In this document: positions 1 through 12,199 of the stretch, piece after piece | Layout of the letters: each line of letters starts with the position of its first letter | Numbering within the stretch: the stretch's first letter is position 1 | NCBI GenBank assembly: GCA_030407085.1 | Contig: CM059584.1 | Coordinates: forward strand, 135,088,001-135,152,000 | Length of the DNA stretch: 64,000 bases | Direction: 5' to 3' | Origin: Trichopria drosophilae | Taxonomy: Eukaryota; Arthropoda; Insecta; Hymenoptera; Diapriidae | The notes under the pieces: generated by a model | Seen by the model: the letters and a program-made list of their open reading frames with translations, nothing else | Told to the model about the DNA's origin: nothing | Database searches by the model: none | Program-made: the position numbers and the translations under genes

Positions 1-1443
1 ATCACGAGGTAATTAATTTCTTCAAAAACTTTTGGAACAAAATTGCAAAGAAAATGCTTGTAATCAATCAAAGAATATACTAACATTTTTCGTTAAATTG
101 TAAAAACTTCTGTACATGATTGCAGAAAAATCAAATAGAAAAGCTAAAAAGTAAAAAAATATTCCTCGGTGAGTTCTAAGAACTTTTTATGCTTATTTTT
201 TTTAAAGAAGCTTTTAATTCTTAAGCTACACAGTGTCACGATTTTGAGGTCGTTCCAAAAAAGGCTACAAAAGTATACATTTTTCTAAAAATTCAAACAT
301 TCTATCCTCCTTTTTCTATGGTGTCGATATTCTGATAGCTCTAAAAAGAATCATAACACTAAATATTTATATATTTTTGCCATTTTTTTTTCAAATTTGT
401 AGTCACATTAGAATTCTTGACAGCAGAAACTGAATTTTGACCTTAGAATCTCCAGACCGATCTTGAAAATAGTATGTACCTTTCAATCTTTTTATACTTT
501 GATTTTGAGATGAATACGAAGACCAGTACAACTGCTTGATTGAAATTAAAGTGAAAAATGTCATTTCGTTTTTTTTCAAATAGGAATAGTGACTTAATCA
601 TTAACTTATTATATTTATATATTGTTTTCCAGACAAAACAGGAGGAAGTGTTGTAATAAAATTAAGTTTCCGACAAATTTTTATATTGTTTCAACATTTC
701 TACACAATGTAGACAATATTCCAATAAACGATGAAAGTGGTACATTATGCATCCAGGGCAAAATGTTGTATTTCCTAACTCATTTCCCTTGAATAATGAA
801 CTCAATTTAAATTACACATAAATATTTAGTATGTACATCGGTGTAATTTTCGCCCTACGGCGTAAAACGAATGAACGCGCTAAAGGGGTCCAAAATATTT
901 TCCCCGTGTTTCCGTGAATATCTTCAAGATTGCTATCTGATAAATATATTACATAATAAATATTCTTTACTAGTTCAATATCGCAATGACAAAATATTTA
1001 TGAATTCTAAATTCGTAATCTAAACATTCGATGCTATTGCTAATCTGGTTTTGTTTACAGAATACGCGCGGAGTATTGACTCGTACATTCACAGTACACG
1101 GAAAAATAAATACAACTAACTTTTATGGTTACCATTACTACTTAAGCAGTTGGCCTTTAGGAATAAAATTGCAAGGATAACTGCAAATGATTGTCTGCTG
1201 CGCGTATACGACAAACAATAAATGACAATCCAAGAGATATATCGTTTTGTTTTCATTTTTTTTGTATATTATTCGCGGTTATGTCAATTATGATGAATTG
1301 TTTTCTCTTAAAAATTACTCAGTGCTATGAAAGTTTGAACTTATTTATAGAATTTATCGAAGAGATTTGAGAAGAGGTTTGGTAACACTGTCATTATCTT
1401 TATTTTTGTATGCATTTTTTAGTTTTCATGTTGATTGTTTTAA
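1..1443. other. AT-rich non-coding stretch, nothing recognised
   Basis: I see no long open frame with protein-like composition, no terminal inverted repeat and no tandem array here. An isolated CACGGAAAAAT near 1099 resembles the termini of other elements in the window but has no partner. The last four bases (TTAA, 1440-1443) are the left target site of the next element. Confidence 0.5.
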
Positions 1444-2534
1444 CCCTTTTGAACTTAATATTCGACACCGCATTTCTTTATGGTTAGGTCAGCCAAAACA
1501 TTTAGCAGAACCATTTGTTATGGTATCGACCTCATTTTTTCAAATTCTGAAATCAGAATTGCAAAAAAAACGATACGGTAATTTATTTGGCAAATAGTTT
1601 ACAAATATTGCGTGTAAAAGTACGTTTTTCCGAGAGCAATAAGCATCAATAAATCCTTAAAAACTTAAGCCCTTTAAAGCTTAAATGCTTTTTAAAAATT
1701 CAATATGTCGGACCAGGATTTTACACACAAATATAACGTCGTATTTGAATTCTGCAAAAAATTGAAACACATTGTAGCGAGTGTTTTTTCCTGATTATGA
1801 ATCTGATGTCAAATTTTGAAAATTCAAAATGGTATTTTTTTAAAAATCGTTCGCCGTATTTCATCCCCCATTTTGAATGGTCAAAATATGATTTCAGATC
1901 CATAAACAACAGTCTAAAAAATGTTGTTTGATTTTAGAAAATAGTCCGACATTTTGGTCATAAATTTTTTCCGCATAAAGAATTTTCACTCCCACAAAAA
2001 GTCACAATTTAAAAAAAAATCTGCGTTTTGTTTATGTAAGAGGATAAAATTCTTCTGATCATCATTTTTGGACCGCCATCTGGACTTTTTAGAAAGTATC
2101 TACAGTAGTCCTTCTCTTATTCTAATTTGTCTAGTCAGGCAAGATGGCGGCTTTCTTCCCTTATTCTAATTTCTCCCTCTCCCCCATTACTTAGATTTGA
2201 CTCACTTTCTTTCACAAGGACTACATTATTGAGAATTTAAAGCTTGCCCTTTAAGGCTTGACGCCATATTTTAAGCTTTCAAACATTCATCAATGCTTAT
2301 TCATGTCGGAGCAAATGTACTTTTAAACCAAACAAATTAAAATTCTCACTTTTGGTCAAAGAAATGGCTGTAACTTTTTAGATTTTCATTTTTTTGCTAT
2401 TCCTATTTCAGAGTCTTAAAGAGAGAGCTCGATACCATAAGAAATGGTTCTATCAAGTTTTTGGCCGATCTAATCATTAAGAAATACGATATTGAAAATT
2501 GTGTTCAGAAGGTTTCTCTTCCGTCCTTAAAGGG
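1444..2534. mobile_element. TTAA-flanked, piggyBac-like non-autonomous element with long inverted arms
   Basis: The element starts CCCTTTTGAAC directly after TTAA (1440-1443) and ends TCCTTAAAGGG directly before TTAA (2535-2538). Reading the right end in reverse complement, it aligns with the left end well past the terminus. Shared stretches include GAACCATTT.TTATGGTATCGA, a run near AGGTCAGCC/AGATCGGCC, and AATAAGCAT deeper in, so the arms are about 250-290 bp (roughly 1444-1690 and 2240-2534). TTAA targets with CCCTTT termini are typical of piggyBac-type transposons. There is no transposase frame, so the copy is non-autonomous. The middle (about 1790-1885) holds two degenerate, oppositely oriented AAATTCAAAATGG units of the dispersed family, and a pogo-like element sits at 2103-2226. 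Arm divergence suggests an old insertion. A short open frame at 1367-1597 runs across the left boundary and is not a gene. Confidence 0.7.
2103..2226. mobile_element. Small pogo-like MITE nested in the TTAA element
   Basis: It begins CAGTAGTCCTT after TA (2101-2102) and ends AAGGACTACAT before TA (2227-2228). The CAGTAG terminus with a TA duplication is the pogo/Tigger pattern seen more clearly at 20146, 20418 and 29742. The inside is pyrimidine-rich, repeats CTTATTCTAATTT, and contains AAGATGGCGGC, a YY1-type motif. It interrupts the older TTAA-flanked element, so it inserted later. The terminal match is short, so the call is moderate. Confidence 0.45.
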
Positions 2535-2538
2535 TTAA

Positions 2539-4700
2539 ATCCAGACATACCAATAGCTGCTACATTTTAGAAAGTGTATTCATGGCTCATTTTTTTGAAG
2601 AATTTATCAATTTTTTAAAAATCAAGTTTAACAATGATACACTTGCCGAATGACTTTGCGCCCACCAGGTGATTAACATTCGCTAGAAAACAAAACCCTA
2701 TATATAATTCCTACCGAACAATGTAGATTCTTAACGAAGTGACTGAAAAATGTCCACCAATTAAAATGTTTCTCGCCGTAGTAGCCTGGACGAAATTCCC
2801 CATCAAGAATTTCGAGTTTCTGGGTAAACAATGGGACAGATTCCTTATCGGTACCGTCCTTTGCGCAAGTGCAGCCAGTATCACTCGAATAAAGATTTCA
2901 AGTGTAACAGACACACGCGTATCCTGAATGAGAGGCGTTTTGAACCATGTTGAATGAGTGTCGCCTAAGTTTAGCCTGTGTTTATAATCGTGTATACCTA
3001 AGTATAATACGGCCTACGTGACGCCTACTCGTCCCTACCAACTTCTACCTTACCATACCGGGTTGGAAGAAAAGAAAAGTAGCTGCCTCGAGTCTTATTG
3101 TCAGATATAATATGTATCGATAAAGCGTGAACTCGGTGCGTGTTTCCGTGTTAGCTAGATGCGATTTCCGGTTTGAAAGTGAAACCGACAAGGTCTTACT
3201 TTCGTCAAACTTTCGCCCGATAACGTCGTCGTCTATTTTGGCCGTGCATCTATAATTGCTCTTGCATATTCATTTAGATCATAGGATATGTCGTCTATTT
3301 CTTGGACACATTACACGAAATTATAGCTATTTGTTTATTTATGAAAAGTGATATTTGCCTGGAAATTAAATCAGCGGAAACATTATGGAAGTCAGTCGTA
3401 ATTATTAGTTTGATGCTAATGCGTATTGAGATATTTCAGGGAAAGAAACTTCCAACAATTAGAAATTGTGCATTCACATTTCATGTCACTGCGTATTTTG
3501 CATATTTGGTGATTATTTTTATCATTTGAAAATCATCAAATTTACACATTCAGACGAAAATGAAGAAAACATGATATGATGGAACTATATACCTTTTGTC
3601 GAAGCCCTAAAAAAGTGCTCAGAAAATGTGTCACACGTTTCCAAACAATTTTACGTTTTTTACCAGTACGTACATCAATTTTTTAATCATTACAGAATAT
3701 AATTTGTAATTTGCTCTAAGCAAAAAGGAGTTAACCTTGGCATCATACAAGCATGTGCTCCAATGAGAAGTCAGTATAATATTAGTTTCAAGTTCGTAAG
3801 ACAGAATCATATCTTCTAAATTGTATGAAGTTCGTCAAGACGCCACTAGGTACTATCGCTACTTTTCTCTATACCCATTAAATAAATGTTCCCCTATTGG
3901 ATATTCGACAACTAGCAAGAATTTTATTAATAATTTTTACTACCAATGACACCTGATAACATACAGGATAATTTGATGAATATCTACTTGAAAATTGTCT
4001 TGTTTCAATAACAATAAAAAGAGAGACGGAACAAATGATTTGATGTATCTCAGAGTACTATTCATTCGTTGCGATATTTCATTGCAATATCGTTGCAATA
4101 TTGGTGTAATATCTCATATGGTTTCGCATTTTGACACTTGAATATTACCGCGGTATTTCTATATTTTGCAATGTGGAATTCAATATAAAAATGCACGTTC
4201 ACAATAACCGGAAGGTAATTATATTTCACACTTGATGCGAAACAAATTGAGATAGATATACTAGTGACAATGCGTACAAATAGCCTTTCATAAACGTATT
4301 TACACGTTTAAGCGTTTACGTAATTTAACGCGTACTTTCGCCGCCTGATAATTGTCTTTGAAAATTAGTGTTCAGGCCAATCCATCTTAAACGACACAAG
4401 ACAGAAGCCACAATGTATGCCTGTCACGCGATGTGACACGGCTCGTCGAGATCTCTCATCCTACCCTTTTTCCGGTGATAATCCTCAACTATTGACATTT
4501 TACAAGAACATAAGAAATTTGTTCATGTATCAATTACGTTTTGTACCATTGTTTATTTTCAGGAAGTAAACAAATGTGAAAAGCAAATATACGATCTTCT
4601 TCATTATTCGTTATTGATATCAGTAATTATGTGTGATCAACGATATGTTTTATTCACAATATAATTGGCTACTTGTAAAAAACACGAGAAATAGTAGATT
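2539..4700. other. Unique non-coding DNA with a moderately GC-rich island at 2640-3280
   Basis: No repeat structure was found. Within it, roughly 2640-3280 is richer in CG dinucleotides and less A/T-homopolymeric than its surroundings, with overlapping short open frames on both strands (2711-2927). I recognise no protein in them. The texture fits a regulatory element or small exon but does not prove either. From 3300 to 4700 the sequence returns to ordinary AT-rich DNA. Confidence 0.3.
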
Positions 4701-4707
4701 GTGTAAC

Positions 4708-4870
4708 TAGGGAGCAAAATAGGTGTTTGCCAACGAGTGCGAATTTTTGCGCTCAGAATGAGAAACTTGTTTCGCTTCAGGATATATTTATTTTGCTTCC
4801 AAGAAAGAGAATGTGCTGTTTTGCTCCCGCAATATAGGGAGCAAAATAGAATATTGCATACCGAGTGTGA
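4708..4870 (+). repeat. GGGAGCAAAATAG dispersed repeat, copy 1
   Basis: GGGAGCAAAATAG occurs twice here (about 4710 and 4848) with GTTTTGCTCCCGC between them, so the segment is internally both direct and inverted. The reverse complement of 13230-13385 matches in order: GAGCAAAATAG, a GAGAAACTT..TTTGCT stretch, and GCTC(A/T)AGA. That makes it one dispersed family in opposite orientation. I found no clear target duplication. Confidence 0.5.
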
Positions 4871-7800
4871 GAAAAATATATATTTGTTATTTTAGATTTA
4901 GATAATGTTAAATGATGGGTTATCAAAATAAATTATTGAAAACATTGTCATGTTAGAAACAGTTGTGATTGGTAATGGCGTCATTATTCATTTAACACAA
5001 GTTTCATTATATTCTTTTGTGATTGGTCCAAGAAGAAAACAGAGCACTAAAAATATTTTTTTTAAATAAAAAGTTTCTAAAAAATTAAATATAATTCATG
5101 AATTTAACACTCGGGCAAGTTTTCAAATTAGAAAAATTGATTAATAACGATGTTACTACAAATCACAAGCATCTTGTGGCTTCACAAGCGAAGATGACCA
5201 ATTTTATTCATTTCTTTTGCTAAATTGGTAGTATCAAAACTGCTTTTAAAGATTTTTTCGAATTTAAAATGTATTCTAACGTAATACATACATTTTCTCT
5301 GGATTTTTCATTTTTTGTGTAAGTACCGCCTTCAGTATAAAAAAAGATGTTCTAATACGAATCATCTAAAAATTGTGTTACTCTATATTTTATTAGATTA
5401 TCAATTATGGACCCTTATGAATAATTTGATTAAATAACACAAAATGAGTACATAAAAAACGGCTTAAACTCTTCCATATCGCAATTATAAATAAACTAAG
5501 AATAAAAGCGCATACAAACAATACATATGTAAGAAAATGGGCTTCCGGGACTGAAAAATTTAATTTAAAAGCATTTTACAATTTGTTATTAATTTATTAT
5601 ACGACAGAAGGTTGTATTCTCAGATGTAAAAAGTTACAACTATATTTTCTCATAGTTATACAATAATTTTTTTTATCTTCGCTTTTATCTGGCGTCCATG
5701 CATTTCCTTATTACATAACCTAATAAGGAAGCTACTGTAATACTTGAAAAATAAATAAGAATAAGAATTGTAAATAAGAAAAAACGGAACTTTAATAAAT
5801 TTTTTATTTTTTTTTAATTTTACGTTGAAAATGTATGAAGCATGAATATAATATTCCAACCTTTTTTACACATTTGCTTATAACTTATTGGTAAGAAATA
5901 AATGTCTTATTAAGAATATAATATAAAAGATTGAATTAAAAAAGGTGGCATTATAAATTTGTCATTATATTATAATATTAAATGTCTTGATAGTAAATGT
6001 CTGATCGTTTACTTTGTTACAAATCCTGCTGCCGAAATGTTTTAAAACAAGAATGTTTAGTCGATGGCTAAAGGTTCAGAAAATGGTTTTCTTACTCTAG
6101 TCGTAGCCTTTTTTTGAAATGAGATTAATTTATTATTACGAATTAAAGGGAACACAATAAAAATAGTACTTTAGGATCCATGTGCGTGAAGCAGGTCATT
6201 TGCGCACGAGTGCCATCGGATATTTTGAGATAAAGAGTGTACGAAATTGAATTTCGCACACGCAATTGAAAAAATATTGTTTAATGATACAGAGACAAAA
6301 GTTACCGGTGTGAGATAGGCAGGGCAGATTGCCGGATTTCCTTTGTGTTACTACTAAAAATATGGTCATATTTAGAGCCTGTAAAATGCTAGAAACAATC
6401 GATGAAACAATTCGCTGAATACATCACTACTATTGTTTTCTTGTTGGTTATCTCAAAGTTTAAGTATCCCAAGTAGGGTTTTGTTTCAAGGAGAATAATT
6501 TTTTATGTGAATATGTTTTATGTAAATATTGTGAATATGTTTATTCAACGGCTATATACGTTTCAAAATAGTAATATTTTCATTTCATCTGCTTTTGCTG
6601 TTATGAAGTCCCCGTGTACGTATCCTTTCAGTCTATACTCAAACTGAAAGAGACATTTGAATTTGTCAAAAAATTAGTATGAGATAAATGATTTCCTTAT
6701 AATTTAATAAACACACGTTATTTATTTAATTAAACGGGCCCGATAAGATCCTAAAATCAGGCCCTTTACGAAAATGAATGTACATATGAAGTTACAGTTT
6801 TCATTTTCATATGCACAATACATAAAGATAGAAAAATAAAAGATAGTTTATAACAACATTTATAACTAACCCTTAAAGTTAATTCAAGCTCGTAATTTTC
6901 TCACGAAGACGTGTTTAAAATAGATTTACGTTGTGTATTGAAGAGAGATGATCTAGTAAGCTATTGCCGAATAATATATGAAGTTCGATCCACTAACATC
7001 CTTCCCTAGAGTTAATGGGTACTTGACATTATATAAATTATATCTCCTTGATAAAAGACATTTTAAATCTGTGCATAAGCTGTAATCGTTTAATATATTA
7101 AAAACAAGTAAAATATCAGAATAGGAATACAGTTTTCAAATGGACCATAGTTTAAATTGTGATAGACTTGGAAGGTAGTTTCGGTCAAAGCATTGTAAAG
7201 GTTTTGGATCTATAAACTAGTTATCGCTAGAATCCATGATTAACAGCCTACAAGATATTTTGAGCAACAGAATTACATAGTGACCAAATTTCAGAAGAGT
7301 ACATTAAAAATGGAATATAAGTACATGTAGAAGGATTGGTAAAGTTTTTGATAAATCTATTAATAAAAGCCAAGCATCCTCAAAGCTTTGAAAACCGTCA
7401 GTTGGATATAACCATTAAATTGTAAATTAGATTTTAAAAAACGTCAAGATCCTTCATTTTTTCAACACGATCAGAACAGAATTATTAATTTTGTAAGTGA
7501 ATTTAACATTTTAAAAATGTCTGGATTAACTGAATAATATAAAATGAAAGGAATTTAAACATAAACATTTTTCATAACTATAAAACATTACCAATTAATA
7601 ATATTATCTAAATCAATTTGGAGTTTGGATGCATCCATTGGTTGAGAGATTTTGGAAAATAATTCGACATTGATAATTTTCAATGTTATGCTTTTCACCA
7701 GATTTATATGTAGAACAAATAAAAGAATGTTTGCAACTACAGTGAAGAGTTGAATCCTTTGCATTATAAACTATTATAATTTAGTTTTTCAGTTTTCTTC

Positions 7801-8584
7801 GTGTTCCACGAGTTTTTGTAAATTTGAAACTATTTCAATTTTCAAATAAACACTTGTGAAAATTGAACCAAGCAATTAATTTGCAAAACGTTTCGAAAAT
7901 GGTCTCCCATTTTTTAGTATTTTGTTGAAATGCAGAGTGCTCAATTACAAAAAAAATGAAACCAATTAAATTCATTTCTTGCCACAGAGAAATGCAGTAA
8001 AAATACTCAAATAAACGGGAAGTCCCATTGTAATACAATTTATGAATGATATTTTTATTAAAACGTATTTGTTATTCTATTTTCTGTGACTAAATGTTTA
8101 ATTTCATTAATTAGCAATTTGCGGTTTTTAATTCTATTTGTGCCATTCGCAAAAAGTATCCCTCATTCGTCAAATTATATTATCACTCCGCATCTTAGCA
8201 AAGTGTTTGCTAAAGATATAAAGTCATATTGTTAATTGATCTCCAGTTATTTTATGATTGTTAAAATTGGGTTTAAATTAACCTTCGCGATTTACAATCT
8301 ATTAAATTTACGATAATAAACTCACATAAAAGCGTTTGATATCCTCCATATATACATTTTAAAAAGAATATGATAACATTTATATTTTCACTGCCTTGTG
8401 GGTCCCACAGACACCAATTATTTAAATATGGACACAGGAATGTAAGAAAAACGAGAAAATATTTTATTAAAAGTGGACGTGATTATATAAAGAATTTTTC
8501 GTATTTTTTAAAAACATTTTCGAGATTGTTAAAAATGTTCCATAACTGTCATTATATACTCATTCTTGATTGATGGAGTAATTT
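4871..8584. other. AT-rich non-coding stretch
   Basis: About 3.7 kb with homopolymer A/T runs and scattered short open frames of no recognisable composition (5656-5859, 7835-8038). I see no hairpin element, tandem array or island of higher GC. A GC-richer patch near 6170-6320 holds a small palindrome around GAAATTGAATTTC but has no other support. Confidence 0.4.
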
Positions 8585-8815
8585 GTGACATTAAGTCCGA
8601 TCCGATAATCTTTTTCCGGATTCGGGGGGCCATCTTGAATCCACCATTTTGAGTTACTGAAATACTCATATTCGAAATTAGCGACCCAGAAAACACCCGA
8701 ATACGTAATTTCATCTCGATCAAGCAAATTTTGATATTTCTTTGGGCCATCTTGGATCCGCCATTTTTAATTTCGAGTATTGTATAGCAGTTACTGCTAT
8801 AAATACTTGTATAAA
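8585..8815 (-). repeat. Two tandem ~115-bp units of the ATGGCGG dispersed family
   Basis: On the minus strand two units follow one another, with GGCCATCTTGAATCC near 8628 and GGCCATCTTGGATCC near 8744, about 115 bp apart. Between them is the family's second conserved block, GCGACCCAGAAAACACCCGA, read here on the plus strand. A further fragment with GGATCCGCCATCTTATATT lies at 8998-9018. An open frame of 96 codons on the minus strand simply tracks the repeat. Confidence 0.7.
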
Positions 8816-8862
8816 TCAATAATATTTATATAAGAAAAATTAATCTAATAACCTCCAAAATA

Positions 8863-8977
8863 TTATCCCTGCAAACACAAAAGTAACGGTTATGTAACAA
8901 CTATATAACATTTATGTAACAATGTAACAATTACCTAAATGTTACGTAACTGCTACTTTCTGTGTTTGCAGGGATAA
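8863..8977. mobile_element. 115-bp hairpin MITE with TTATCCCTGCAAACAC termini
   Basis: The left end TTATCCCTGCAAACACA is matched inverted by the right end TGTGTTTGCAGGGATAA. The arms continue for about 35 bp through AAGTAACGGTTATGTAAC and its inverted, slightly changed partner. The centre is made of repeated GTAAC/GTTAC steps, so the whole segment can fold as one hairpin. The flanks (..AAAATA and AAACAA..) show no convincing target duplication longer than 1-2 bp, so I do not assign a superfamily. It lies between units of the ATGGCGG family but is unrelated to them. Confidence 0.75.
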
Positions 8978-9049
8978 AAACAAAAATCAGCCATAATGGA
9001 TCCGCCATCTTATATTTTTCATATCTGCACACGATAGACTCATTAGGGC

Positions 9050-9069
9050 AACATATATATATATATATG
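9050..9069. repeat. (AT)n microsatellite
   Basis: An uninterrupted TA dinucleotide run of about 16-18 bp between MITE-rich segments. Similar runs occur at 12167-12182, 14100-14165 (imperfect) and 38369-38387. Confidence 0.8.
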
Positions 9070-9164
9070 ACGTAAGTGATCAACCATCACGAACTTAGCA
9101 AACTATACGATAAACTAATCGGAAAATGGTAACTTTCTGGATTTTCTTGTATTTTTGCCTCTTT

Positions 9165-9600
9165 CGTTAGAAAATGGCTGCTCCAATCTTAAAAGAAGAC
9201 CGAATCGCACAAATTTACTTGATGGAGGTGAAATTGTACTCGGGCGTTTTCGGGATCACTGATTACGAATCAGGCCTCACATTTTCAAAATGGCGGATCC
9301 AAAATGGCTGACCGAAATGTAAAAACAAGTCAGAATCACCCACGATTTCAGTCGGCCATTTTGAATCCGCCATTTTTAATTTTGAAAATCTGAGGCCTGA
9401 TTCGTGATCAGTGATCCCGAAAACCCCCGAGTACTGAATTCCACTGCGATCAAGTAAATTTGTGCAATTCGGTCGGCCATATTGGATTCTCTATTTTGAA
9501 TTTTGAAAATCTGAAGTCAGATTCGTAATCAGTGACCCCGAAAACCTCCAAGTACCCAGTCTCGTCATATTTGAGTGACGTTTTCTTCTCCACATATATT
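9165..9600. repeat. Hairpin of three ATGGCGG-family units
   Basis: A plus-oriented unit (about 9185-9310) is followed by its inverted partner (about 9340-9475) and by a third minus-oriented unit (9476-9600). The arms share the full unit: GACCGAAT(C/T)GCACAAATTT, a TACTCGGG(C/G)GTTTTCGGG block, GATCACTGAT.ACGAATCAG, and AAATGGCGGAT(C/T)CAAAATGG. This locus shows the unit at its best preserved, about 125 bp long with two conserved blocks, GGGGTTTTCGGG and AAAATGGCGGATCC. Confidence 0.75.
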
Positions 9601-9747
9601 TTCCGTAAAAAATCCACCATTTTTACACTTTTTTAATTTTTTTAAACAATATAACATGACAATTAATTAAAAATATTGATTTATTTACGCTTCCTAACAT
9701 GTTCTTGAAGTAAGGAAGCAAAAATTGCACTTAAATTAATTAATAAT

Positions 9748-11934
9748 TACCTCAAATATGTAAATAATGAGCTACAAAAAAGGTGTATATGGGGAAATCT
9801 TTTGAGACGTGAACTTTTCATTGAAATAATTTTTTTTTTTGAAAGTTTGTGGCACACTCTTTTTTACCGTCAATTATCATTTGTTAGCATAATACAAGTA
9901 CATTTCAACCCACGTGATTCATATTTCTTAATAGCTGCCCGATAGAAACTTATACTCCTGAATAGAACAACTTTTTTCATTGCACGGAAAACAGCTGAAA
10001 TTTGTTACGTGAGGGTTTTCGGGGTCGCTGATCACGAATCCGTCCTCGAATTTACAAAATTCAAAATGGCGGATCCAATATGACGGATATTTTCAAAAAA
10101 TATTTATTTGGGTGTGTGTGGGAGAAGGTTCAATGCAACTAAACACAAGAAGAATCAAATTTAAAAATTTATTGAGATTCATTATAATGTAAATGAAAAA
10201 AACATTAAACAACAACAACAACAACAAATGAGACTGATCACTTTATTATTTTCAATTTTTTTGTTTCATTTCCGATATTTTCGTACCTTTTCTGATTTTT
10301 TTTATTCCTACTGGAAATTTTTCGGTATCGTTTTCTTCTCTTATTATTTTTCCATCAGGATACCAGACATCGGGTTTCTTTTTTGTTAATTAAATGAAAT
10401 ATTCATTATTACAAGTATTTAGGGTATTCATGCGCTAAAAGAAATTGCTAATTCCAAGTAAATATTTATTTCAATTGTTGGAAACAAATGATGATTTTAA
10501 TACCAGCAAATATTTCAAAAGATTCAATAAATTTGTTAAAATTCACTAAATATCTTCGCTGATTAAGAAAACATATGTTTCTTTTAAAGTCACCATTTAT
10601 TTGCAAATATTGAAAAAATATTTATTTGGAATTAAAAGTTTCTTTCCGTGGTAAAAGATATTGTAAATAGTGGTATCGAATTTGTTACTCAGGTATTTCG
10701 AGTTCGCTGATGATGTATCTGACCTAAAATTTTCAAAATGCAAAATAGCGGATCCAATATGGTGGTCCGAATTAGTAAAAAGGTATTTTATACAGTTGCA
10801 AGTGAGTATTCAAATGTTTTCAGAATCGTACATTACGAATCTCGTATCATATTCATAAACAACGACCCACAAAAGACCTGTATACCCAGTTTCAGCTCTA
10901 CAAAATACCTTTCTATTAATTCGGTCCGCCATTTTGAATGTTTAACATTTAAGATCAGATTCATGATCAGCGACCCGTACAACCCCTGAGTACCCAATTT
11001 TAGCTTCATAAAATAGGTTTTTTACGAAGTTGGTCCGTCATATTGGATCCGCCATTTTGAATTTCTCAATTTTCAGATCACATTCATGATTAGCGACCCC
11101 AAAACCCCAGAGTAACAAATTTCAGATGTTTTCCGTGTAATGAAAAATGTATACTTTAAAACGTTAAAGGATTATCATATTTTTCCCTCTAAAATTACCC
11201 GCTTTGAACCCCTAATACTATTTTTAGAGGTTAGCACTTCTCTCACACATTCATTTACAGCTAAGGATAAAATCACACAACAATAGATGTATTTATTTGC
11301 CTCTGATTGGTTGTGCTTAATGAAAAATCAATTTTTTGTAACAAGTCACGCACACGTTTTTCATATTCCTAGGTCGATTCCGCAAGTATATTAAAAGGCA
11401 CAATATTCTACCACCAACCATTCGTTTCCTCGAGAACTAAAAATGTTAATTTTTTGTCCGAAACTCCGAAATAATGAACGCTCAAAAAGTATCGCAACAA
11501 AACTTACGACTTTTGTGAGTTAAGTGAAAATGCAGTTACAGTTGTGAATAGTCTGGTATCTCGCATTTAATAACTGGCACACTTATTTCATACATCATTT
11601 TGTATCGTTTAAACCCTCTGATTGAACGTTTGAAAAATTCAAGCTTTGAAACAGAACGCTTAAATAGTTATGACTTGATAAAAATACTATTTTCAGCGAG
11701 TTACACCGTAAATTTTCCAACTTCCTCGATTTCAGCGAATAAATTTGTTATTTAAACCTATTATTTCATTATAAATATTGTTTACTGACGTTGCATATTT
11801 GCGCGTAGTGTTAATAAATATATAGGAACGAAGATTGTCATTAAAGACTGTTTTTTATATGAGCAATATGCTAGTACGCAATTTGGGTACACCTCAAAAG
11901 ATTTTCCCATATATGCTACACCATGCTTCAAAGG
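9748..11934. mobile_element. Possible larger TTAA-type element enclosing the fold-back at 9.97-11.15 kb
   Basis: The right end CAAAGGG abuts TTAA (11935-11938). In reverse complement the right end reads CATATATGGGAAAATCTTTTGAGGTG, and a partner, GTATATGGGGAAATCTTTTGAGACG, lies at about 9785-9815 in the opposite orientation. The left terminus itself, expected as TTAACCC, is not preserved, and I place it only roughly near TTACCTC (9747). Deeper inside I could not follow the arms. This is therefore a tentative outer element containing the better-defined inverted repeat. Confidence 0.3.
9966..11150. mobile_element. Fold-back element with ~120-bp arms made of ATGGCGG units
   Basis: The left arm (about 9970-10095) has TTCATTGCACGGAAAACA, TGAAATTTGTTAC, a GGTTTTCGGGGTCGCTGATC block and TTCAAAATGGCGGATCCAA. 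The right arm (about 11030-11148) repeats the same series inverted, with ACACGGAAAACATCTG at its outer end. A second plus unit lies at 10680-10770 and a second minus unit at 10920-10990, so at least two units per arm flank a central AT-rich region. That region holds an (AAC)n run at about 10208-10227. There is no coding capacity. The superfamily is unknown; CACGGAAAA termini resemble those of the 312-bp element only superficially. Confidence 0.6.
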
Positions 11935-12199
11935 GTTAAAAGGTGTTGATACTATCCTTATATTTTGATTTTTGAAAATTTTAACTATATTCGTTGAAAG
12001 CCCTTTTATATACGGGCAACTTATTGTTTTTATTATGTTTTTACAATATAGATATTCAATTTGTACGGTACATTAATTGTTCATGGAATTTTATGACATT
12101 TTAAACACTGTACAGTATGTAACCAAGTACTTGGATCAAAGACATAATGCACCTGTATTGCATATATGTATATATATATATATTCGATACGGGAGAGCG
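11151..12199. other. AT-rich non-coding stretch
   Basis: Apart from the probable transposon terminus at about 11890-11938 and a (TA)n run near 12167-12182, I see nothing here. No splice-bounded open frame and no tandem array. Confidence 0.4.

Noticed and set aside
8529..8819. 96-codon minus frame as a gene
   Set aside because: It runs along two copies of the ATGGCGG dispersed unit.
8585..11150. Regularly spaced units as a CRISPR array
   Set aside because: Units are ~120 bp, diverged, occur in both orientations and have no uniform spacers; the context is eukaryotic.
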